Below are positions 45,732 through 55,700 of a stretch of DNA of 64,000 bases, one piece after another. Source of the DNA: CBDATB01 sp965199745 (GTDB taxonomy: Bacteria; Bacteroidota; Bacteroidia; Cytophagales; Flammeovirgaceae). Position numbers and translations under genes: made by a program. The stretch is from positions 47,874-111,873 of the forward strand of contig CBDATB010000014.1 of NCBI GenBank assembly GCA_965199745.1. Reading direction: 5' to 3'. The first letter of the stretch is position 1; every line of letters begins with the position of its first letter. The notes under the pieces are model-generated. The model was not told the DNA's origin, searched no databases, and saw only the letters and a program-made list of their open reading frames with translations.

Positions 45732-48700
45732 TCACGCGCCACACCTTAGCCAACCTGACTGCAAAACCGGTGAGAACATCTGAAAGTCTTCGGTAAAGGC
45801 TGCTGCCTGCCCATTATCACCCCAAAATAAAAAAGTACTATCCGACGGGGCTGTACGCCTGCCCACAGAAACAATACCCGTACCTCTAGCCTCCAGCACA
45901 GCACTGCCATCGGCAGCAGCACCGATGCCGGCTACGTTGAAATCATAATTGCCGCTAGCCGCATTATCCATCGTATACAGGTCGTTGGCTGCTAGAGACA
46001 AGCCGTATTTTGCCGACAGGTAATTCTCTGCTATTATTCTTTGAATAAGAGACAAAGTATCGCCATACACAAGCACTTCGGCAATATCTCCATCAAAAGC
46101 GCTGCCACCAGCACCGATGGCAGCTATCTGCAAAGGATTGGAAGTCTCAGGAGCATGGTTTGAAGTGAACATACGCGCTAAGCCACCCGACACATACACG
46201 GCACTGCCACCCGTAACATCTTCCTGATGAACTACTGTGGATAAAGAATAATTAGCCGTTACGAACAAATCGGTGATATCACCCACAAACCCCGTACCAC
46301 TAGAAACACTATTGTTACCAGCAGCAGCAGTCGGATGATCTTGAAGAAACCTATCAAAATCGCCGTTGTCTTCTCCCCAAACGGCCTGCGCACCATTCAC
46401 TCTTGGCCGATACACAGCCAGGACGCTTAGCCTAGGTATACTGTCCGCATTGATACTCAAATCAGTAGTGAGAAAATCACCTGTGCCATCAAAAGTAATC
46501 GCATCCACACCGTTCACAGAACTTGCATTCAAAGTAGGGTCTCCGCTCACAGTGAAACTTACCTCATTGCCCGATTGGTCTGTGATTCCTGTAATCGGCG
46601 CAGTACCTGTGATTCCCGCGTTGGCATCAAACCACAGGTTTAAATCACTGCTACCATCAGTAGTGCCTATGCCACCGGGACCTGTACTGGGTATCACAGT
46701 CAGCGTAAAAGTATCGGTACCTGTCAGGGAAGCATCGCTGGCTAGGAGTACTATGTCTAACGTACCAATATCGCTGCTGAAAGGAGTACCCGAAAAAGAA
46801 GGGACGGCTGCGTCAAAACTCAGCCAAGCGGGTAAGGCACTACCATCAGCTAAATTCGCAGTATAAGTGATGGCATCGCCTTCGGGGTCAGTAAAATTAG
46901 TGCTTAAGGTTAAAGAGAAAGCATTCCCTGTAGTAGCAGATACATCGGCAATAGGGCTAACTAATCGGGGCACACTATTGAGGGGATTCACCGTTAGGTT
47001 AAAAGTATCGCTCACAGAGCCACTCGAAATGTCATTTGCCGAGACAATAAGTCGTGCTGTGCCGCTGCTGTCGACAGCATAACGCAGCTGCAAAGTATCA
47101 TTACTCACTTCGGCAAGTACCAAAGAGGTATTGCTACTCACTGCGCTAAAGGTCAATGGGTCGTTTTCTGGGTCAAAGAATACATTGCTCAAGATGATAG
47201 TATCTGGGTCAGCATTTTCATTAACAGTGATGTCTGCTATGGCATTAACCACTACGGGCAGTTCTTTAGCAGGTTGGAATAGGGTAAAATACATACTGTC
47301 GGGCAGATTCACATCGGCAAAAGTCAAGATATTAGTAGCAGCGTTAAAGCTGCCCCTCAGCGTATCGTCTACGGAAGCGAAAACGCCATCGTTATCGAGA
47401 GCTAAACGTATATCACCGCCAGCCACCGCTAAATCGATGTCCGACAAATCAAAGCTCATGTTGATGCTGCCAATATCTCCTGCGGCTTCACTCACGCGCC
47501 ACACCCTGCTCAGCCTATTGCTAAAAACTGCAGGAACATCTGAAGTTTCAGTAAAAGCTGCTGCCTGCCCATTATCACCCCAAAACAAAAAAGTACCATC
47601 CGACGGGGCTGTACGCCTACCCATAGAAACAATACCCGTACCTCTAGCCTCCAGCACAGCACTGCCATCGGCAGCAGCACCGATGCCGGCTACGTTGAAA
47701 TCATAATTGCCACTTGCCGCATTATCCATCGTATACAGGTCGTTGGCTGCTAAAGGGAGACCGTATTTTGCCGACAGGTAGTTCTCTGCTACTACTCTTT
47801 GCACCGTAGACAAAGTATCGCTATATACAAGTACCTCGGCAATGTCTCCGTCAAAAATTGTCCTTTCCGCAAAAAGATTTCCATTGCTAAGACCGAGTGC
47901 GGCTATCTGCAAAGGATTTGAACCATCAGGAGCATGGTTCGAACGGAATGTACGTGCTAAACGACCAGACACATATACCGCACTGCCACCCGTAACATCT
48001 TCCTGATGAACTACCGTAGATAAAGAATAACGACCTGTTACGAACAAATTCGTGATATTCGTTTCAAGCCTTGTACCACTAGAAACACTATTATTAGCAA
48101 GAACACTATTCTGATCTGTAAGAATCCTATCAATAGTACCCACGGCATTACTATTACTTTCACCCCAAACAGCCCCTGCACCATTCGTTCTTGGCCTATA
48201 AACCGATAATACTGTTACTCTAGGTACACTGCCCGCATTGATACGCAAACTGGTAGTCAGAAAATCACCCGTGGCATCAAAAGTAATCGCATCCACACCG
48301 TTCACAGAACCTGCATTCAAAGCAGGGTCTCCACTCACCGTAAAAGTTATTCCATTGCCCGATTGGTCTGTTACGCCTGTAATCGGTGCAGTACCTGTGA
48401 TGCCAGCATTCGCATCAAACCACAGATCTAAATCGCTCCTGCCATCAGTAGAGCCAATGCCACCAGGACCTCCTGTTAGCAAACCAGCTGTCACGGTCAG
48501 CGTAAAAGTATCGCTGCTGGTAAGAGCAGCATCGCTGGCTAGGAGTACTATGTCTAACGTACCAGCATCGCTGTTGAAAGGAAAACCCGAAAAAGAAGGG
48601 TCAGCAGCGTTAAAACTCAGCCAAGAGGGTAAGGCACTACCATCGGCTAAATTCGCAGTATAAGTGATGGCATCATCGGGGTCAGCAAAATTAGTGCTTA

Positions 48701-51700
48701 AAGCAAGAGAAAAAACTGTGCGAGCATCAACAGACACATCAGTAATAAGGTTAATTAATCGCGGAGCATCATTGACGGCATTCACTGTTACGTTAAAAGT
48801 ATCGCTTACCGAACCACTCGAACCGTCGATTGCCGATACAATAAGCCGTGCCGTGCCGTTGCTGTCGGCAGCATAGTTCAGATACAAGGTATCATTACTC
48901 ACTGCGGCAAGCAATAAACCGGTATTGCTATTCACTGTGCTAAAGGTCAAAGGATTATTTTCTGGGTCAGAAAATACATTGCTCAACACAATAGTATCGG
49001 GAGCATCATCTTCGTCAACAACTAGGTCTGCTATCGCATTAGCCAATACGGGCGGTTGTGTGCTAGGTTGGAATAGGGTAAAATACTGCCCATTGCTCAA
49101 ATTCACATCGGCAAAAGTCAAGGTACCGCTGTCAGCATTAAAGCTGCCTCTCAGCGTATCATCTACGGAAGTGAAAACACTATTAGCACTGAGAGCTAAA
49201 CGTATATCAGCACCGGACACCGCCAAGTCGATGTCCGACAAATCAAAGCGCATGTTTATACTGCCCATGTCTCCGATTTCACTCACCCGCCAGATGCTAC
49301 CTAGCCTGCCGCCAAAACCGGTGAGAACATCTGAAAATTCGGTAAAGTTTGTTGCTCGTCCATTATCACCCCAAAACAGAAAAGTGCTATCTGCTGGCAC
49401 CATAGATCTGCGAATAGAAATAATACCCGTACCTCTAGCCTCCAGCACAGCACTGCCATCGGCAGCCACACCAATACCGGCTACGTTGAAATCATAATTG
49501 CCATTTGCTGCATTATCCATCGTATACAGGTCGTTGGCTGCTAGAGACAAGCCGTATTTTGCTGATAGGTAGTTCTCTGTTATTATTCTTTGAATAAGAG
49601 ACAAAGTATCTCCATACACAAGCACTTCGGCAATATCTCCATTAAAAGCGAGGTTACTAGCACCGATGGTAGCTATCTGCAAAGGATTGGAAGTCTCAGG
49701 AGCATGATTTGAAGTGAACGTACGCGCTAAGCCACCCGACACATACACGGCACTGCCATCCGTAACATCTTCCTGATGAACTACTGTGGATAAAGAATAA
49801 TTACCCGTTACGAACAAATCGGTGATATTACCCACAAACCCCGTACCACTAGAAACACTATTATTACCAGCAGTAGCAGTTGGGTCGTCGATAAGAAACC
49901 TATCAAAACCGCCGTTGTCTTCCCCCCAAACAGCCCCTGCATTATTCACTCTTGGCCGATACACCGATAATAGCGTTACCCTAGGTACAGTACCCGCATT
50001 GACACGCAAATTGCTCGTGAGAAAATCACCTGTGCCATCAAAGGTAATGGCATTGACACTGTTTACAGAACTTGCATTCAGGGCAGGGTCTCCGTTCACA
50101 GTGAGGGTTATCCCATTGCCCGATTGGTCTGTTACGCTTGTAATCGGTGCAGTACCTGTGATGCCAGCATTCGCATCAAACCACAGATCTAAATTGCTCC
50201 TGCCATCAGTAGAACCAATACCGCCAGGACCTGTCGTACTATTTATCACAGTCAAAGTAAAAGTCTCGGTGCTTGTCAAAGCAGCATCTCTAGCGGCGAG
50301 TACTATCTCTAGCGCACCAACATCACTGCTGAAAGGAACACCTGAAAAAGAGGGTACATCAGCATCAAAACTCAGCCAAGAGGGTAAAGCACTACCATCG
50401 GCTAAATTTGCAGTATAAGTAATTGCATCGCCCTCTGGGTCGGAAAAATTGGTGCTTAAAGCTAAAGTAAAAGGACTCCCTGTATTAAAAAATACATCGG
50501 CAATAGGGTTAATTAATCGCGGAGCATCATTGACAGCATTCACCGTTACGGTGAATGCATCGCTGACCGAACCACTCGAACCGTCGAGTGCCGATACAGT
50601 AAGCTGTGCCGTGCCGCTGCTGTCGGCAGCATAGTTCAGATATAAGGTATCATTACTCAGTGCGGCAAGCAATAAACTGGTATTGCTATTCACTAGGCTA
50701 AAAGTCAATGGGTCGTTTTCTGGGTCAGAGAATACATTGCTCAGCACAATAGTATCTGGGGCAGCATCTTCGTCAATAGCTATGTCCGCTATGGCATTAG
50801 CCACTACGGGCGGCTGCGTACGCGGTTGGAATAGGGTGAAATAAATACTGTCAGGCAGATCGACATCAGCGAAAGTCAGGGTATTGGTGCCAGCATTGAA
50901 GCTACCCCTGAGCGTGTCATCTACGGAAGTGAAAACACTATTAGCACTGAGAGCTAAACGTATATCACCGCCAGCCACTGCTAAATCTATGCCCGACAAA
51001 TCAAAGCGCATGCTTATATTGCCAAGATCTCCAATTTCACTCACGCGCCACACCCTAGCTAGCCTGCCACCAAAACCGGTGAGCACATCTGAAGTTTCAG
51101 TAAAAGCTACTGCCTGCCCATTATCACCCCAAAACAAAAAGGTACTATCTGAGGGCAAGGTAGTCCTACGAATAGAAACAATACCCGTACCTCTAGCTTC
51201 CAGCAAAGCACTGCTGTCGGCAGCCACACCAATACCGGCTACGTTGAAATCATAGTTGCCACTCCCCGCATTATCCATCGTATAGAGGTCGTTGTCCGCT
51301 AGAGAGAGACCGTACTTTGCCGATAGGTAGTTCTCCGCTATTATCCTTTGCGCAGCAGTCAAAGTATCGCTATATACGAGCAGCTCGGCAATATCTCCAT
51401 CAAAAGCAAGGCCACCAACAGCATCTAAGGAAGCTATCCGCAAAGGAGTGGTAGTAAGAGGGGCATGGTTTGACGTAAAAGTTTCCGCTGTATCCGAAAG
51501 GCCATTCACATATACCTCGCTGCCATTAGCAACATCTTCCTGATGAACTACTGTGGATAAAGAATAACTACCCGTTGTGAACAAATTGTTAATATCAACA
51601 AGGCCGCCGATACCTCGATTAACATTACCAGCAGCATTATCGATAAGCAACCTCCTAAGAGTACTAGGATTCCGTTCACCCCAAACAACCCCTGCATCAT

Positions 51701-52440
51701 TCACTCTTGGCCTATGGACCGCGAGTACGCTTAATCTAGGTACGCTACCCGCATTAATACTCAAATTGGTTGTGAGAAAATCACCTGTGCCATCAAAAGT
51801 AATAGCATCGACACTGTTTACAGAACCTGTATTCAAAGCAGGATTTCCGCTCACAGTGAGCGTTACGCCATTTCCCGATTGGTCAGTTACGCCTGTAACG
51901 GGTGCAGTACCTGTGATGCCTGCATTGGCATCGAGCCATAGTTCTAAAGCACTGTTGCCGTTGTTAGCACCCACGCCGCCAGGGCCTGTTACGGCGGCTA
52001 TCACGGTCAAAGCGAAGGTATCGCTCACAGATGCTGAGCCATCATTGGCAATAACTACGAGGTCGAAAGTACCGACATTTTCGCTGAAAGGAATACCCGA
52101 AAAAGAGGGTACGGCAGCATTAAAATTGAGCCATGCGGGTAGGGCAGCACCGCTGCTTAAGTTGGCAGTGTAGGTGAGTGCGTCTCCGTCGGGGTCAGTA
52201 AAATTGGTACTTAAATTCAGTGAAAGAGCCGTGCTTGCGGCACTAACAGATAGGTTGTCAATGGGTGTAGCGAGTTCAGGTGGGTCGGCTAGAGCGGTGG
52301 GGCTAAGGCTTGAGAAGAGTAATAAACAGGACAAAAAAAAATAGCGTGCTTTGTCAGGAATACACGCGGGGGGGGGGGGTTACATTTGCAAAATACTTTT
52401 TGAGGCGATTGATAATAGATGAGGTTGTCATGAGCATCAT
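45732..52440 (-). CDS. giant T9SS surface protein A, N-terminal part; start region out of frame
   Basis: A continuous frame of 2200 codons (52334 to 45732) holds an Ig-like domain (PPELATPIDNLSVSAAS) and four LamG-containing modules of about 530 residues. Each module has LELWLDANAGITGTAPVTG, GDIAELLVYSDTLTAAQRII, DLYTMDNAGSGNYDFNVAGI and DIRLALSANSVFTSVDDTLR. The natural start should be the ATG cluster at 52440/52437/52431 (MMLMTTSSIINRLKKYFANV), as in gene B. Here 12 C on the coding strand shift the frame, giving T-P-P-P-R-V-Y-S and a TGA after 25 codons from 52431. Loss of one C or gain of two would restore the signal peptide (FFLSCLLLFSSLSPTALA). A weak internal TTG start at 52334 is unlikely to allow export. 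Confidence 0.8.
52368..52379 (-). repeat. poly-C tract (12 C, coding strand) in giant gene A, frame OFF
   Basis: Twelve G on the plus strand between codon 18 and the signal peptide of gene A. The flanks match gene B except that the tract is preceded by GC instead of GCGC and followed by TT instead of T. With 12 C the downstream protein is out of frame; 11 or 14 would be in frame. Confidence 0.9.
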
Positions 52441-52718
52441 AATTTTAGATTAAATAATTTTTGTTTGATTATAATTATACGGAATATGATATAAAAAGTT
52501 TCTTGCCGTGTTTCGGCGATGCAAAAAACATAAAATTTAGAGCAAAGATGAACAAATAATTGCAAATATACCGACAAAAACAGATTTGCATTGCTGAAAA
52601 ATGTATATTTTTTGCGTTTTTATTGCAAAAAAATACAAAAATAAGGAGCGTAAAGCTCAATAATAGGTTTTACGCTCCTGTTTTTACATTAAGCACTTGA
52701 ACGATGATGTTTATTTCA
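52441..52718 (-). promoter_or_regulatory. conserved upstream cassette of giant gene A
   Basis: It is nearly the same as 57876-58146 upstream of gene B, apart from an 11-14-bp insertion near 52527. It carries the terminator of gene B and then an AT-rich leader of about 200 bp, so the promoter of gene A must lie inside it. The closest minus-7 match on the minus strand is CATCTTTG-like and lacks a well-placed TTG. No coding potential. Confidence 0.5.
52644..52679 (-). terminator. rho-independent terminator after giant gene B
   Basis: AGGAGCGTAAA (52644-52654) and TTTACGCTCCT (52669-52679) form an 11-bp perfect stem. On the minus strand it is followed by TTATTTTTGTATTTTTTT. It lies 40 bp beyond the stop of gene B. 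The same element follows gene C. Confidence 0.8.
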
Positions 52719-55700
52719 TTACTTGACAATGCGTTTAACTGCCCGGTGCTCGCCTATTTTTAGCTCCATCAGGTGAGTGCCTCTCGGAATTGCCCTAATA
52801 TCTAGCTCAATATGATGAGTATTGCTTTGCTTGACACTCGTATGATGGCTGAGCAACTGACCCGATGAGCTGTATAAATATATCTCCAACAAACCGAATA
52901 AGTCATTTACTACAGAGATATGCAGCCTATCAACCACAGGGTTAGGATATACGCTAACAGCATCTGAAATATCATTGAAGTCTATGGCATTTGGATCTTC
53001 GTCCTCGTCGGTGATGGCAATAGTAAACTCTCGCTCAAATGTTCCGCCATTGCCGTCGCCTACTCTCACACGGATAGCATAACTGGCTTTTGCCTCAAAA
53101 TCAAACTCTTGAGCAGATAATAGCTCATCGTTATTGATACTAAAACTGCTGTTGTCCGTATCGCCCGCCCCTGCTACCAAACTATAAGTATGGCTGTCTG
53201 TCGGGTCTACGTCGCTGGTAGTGAAAGTGCCCACGCTCGTGCCGGAAGGCTCATTTTCAGCAATCGTGGTATTACTTAAATTAATAGCATTCGGTGCATC
53301 ATTAACGGCACTCACTGTTACGGTGAACACGTCATTTACCGTACCGCCATTGCCATCGTTGGCAGTGATAGTGAGCTGCACTGTGCCATTGCCGTTGGCT
53401 GCAAAACTCAGGTCTAGGTTATCCTCCGAATCTATCGCAGCCGTTACCAAACCCGTATTGGTATTATCCACCGTAAAACTCAACTCATCGCCATCTACGT
53501 CTGTGAATACAGTGTTCAGGGCAGCATAATTATTTCTAGCAGCGGCGTCTTCAGCAACAGTTAAATCGGCAATCGCACTCGACACTACTGGTGCATCGTT
53601 AACGGCACTCACCGTTACGATGAATATATCAAAAGCAGTATTACCATTGCCATCGTCGGCAGTGATGGTGAGCTGTGCTGTGCCGTTGCCGTTGGCTGCA
53701 AAACTCAAGTCTAGATTATCACCCGCGTCTATTGCAGCCGTTACCAAACTCGTGTTGGTATTAGCCACGGCAAAAGTCAACTCATCACCTTGTGGGTCTG
53801 TGAAGACACTATTCAGGGCAACGTAATTGTTTCTGGCAGCGGCATCTTCAGCAACAGTTAAATCGGCAATCGCATTGGCTACTACTGGTGCGTCAACAGA
53901 AATAACTGTTACGGCGAAAGTATCTTGTACTGTGCCGCCGTTGCCATCATTGGCAGTAATAATAATCTGTGCATTGCCGGCGGAATTAGCAGCAAAACTC
54001 AGGTCTAGGTTATCCTCCTCGTCTATCGCAGCCGTTACCAAACTCGTATTATTATTTGCCACTGCAAAACTCAACTCATCGCCTTCTATGTCTGCAAAGA
54101 CACTATTGAGTGCAACGTAATCGTCTGTACTGGGAGCATCTTCATCAACGGTTAAGTCAGCAATTGGACTGACCACTACGGGCGCATCATTGACAGCATT
54201 CACTGTTAGGTTAAAAGTATCGCTTACCGAAGCACTCGAAATGTCATTTGCCGAGACAATAAGTCGTGCTGTGCCGCTGCTGTCGGGAGCATAACGCAGG
54301 TGCAAAGTATCATTACTCACTTGGGCGAGCAATAAATCAGTATTGTTATTGACTACGCTAAAGGTCAATGGGTTTTCTTCTGGGTCAGAGAATACATTGC
54401 TCAGTACAATAGTACTTGGGTCAGCATCTTCCTCCACACTTAGGTCTGCTATGACATTAGCCACTACGGGCGGCTGCGTACGCGGTTGGAACAGGGTAAA
54501 ATACATACTGTCAGGCAAATTGACATCGGCAAAAGTCAAGATATTAGTAGCAGCGTTAAAGCTTCCCCTGAGCGTATCGTCTACGGAAGCGAAAACACTA
54601 TTAGCACTGAGTGCCAGGCGTATATCACCGCCAGCCACTGCAATACCCGACAAATCAAAGCTCATGTTGATGTTGCCAATATCTGCGGCGGCTTCACTCA
54701 CGCGCCACACCCTGCTCAGCCTGTTGCGGAAACCTGCAGGAACATCTGAAGTTTCAGTAAAAGCTGCCGCCTGAGCATTATCACCCCAAAACAAAAAAGT
54801 ACTATCCGACGGGGCTGTACGCCTACCCACAGAAACAATACCCGTACCTCTAGCCTCCAGCACAGCACTGCCATCGGCAGCAGCACCGATGCCGGCTACG
54901 TTGAAATCATAATTGCCGCTAGCCGCATTATCCATCGTATACAGGTCGTTGGCTGTTAGAGGGAGACCGTATTTTGCTGACAGGTAGTTTTCTGCTATTA
55001 TCCTTTGCGCAGCAGACAAAGTATCGCCATACACAAGCACTTCGGCAATATCTCCATCAAAAGCGAAGTCACCAGCACCGATGGCAGCTATCTGCAAAGG
55101 ACTGGAAGTCTCAGGAGCATGGTTTGAAGTGAACGTACGCGCTAGGCCACCCGACACATACACGGCACTGCCACCCGTAACATCTTCCTGATGAACTACT
55201 GTGGATAAAGAATAATTACCCGTTACGAACAAATCGGTGATATTCGCTACAAACCCCGTACCACTAGAAACACTATTGTTACCAGCAGCAAAAGTCGGAT
55301 GATCTTGAAGAAACCTATCAAAACCGCCGTTGTCTTCTCCCCAAACGGCCTGCGCACCATTCACTCTTGGCCGATACACAGCCAGGACGCTTAGCCTAGG
55401 TATACTGTCCGCATTGATACTCAAATCAGTAGTGATAAAATCACCTACTATATCAAAGGTAATCGCATCGACACCATTGACAGAACTTGCATTCAGTGCA
55501 GGGTCTCCGTTCACAGTGAGCGTTACGCCATTGCCCGATTGGTCTGTGATGCTTGTAACGGGCGCAGTACCTGTGATTCCCGCGTTGGCATCAAACCACA
55601 GGTTTAAATCGCTGCTACCATCAGTAGTGCCTATTCCTCCGGGACCTGTTGTAGCTACAATCACAGTCAGGGTAAAAGTGTCGCTGCTGGTAAGAGTGCC

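Noticed and set aside
52475..52660. 61-codon minus-strand frame upstream of giant gene A
   Set aside because: It lies across the terminator/leader cassette; the equivalent region before gene B is altered by an 11-14-bp deletion that does not preserve the frame. Not a gene.
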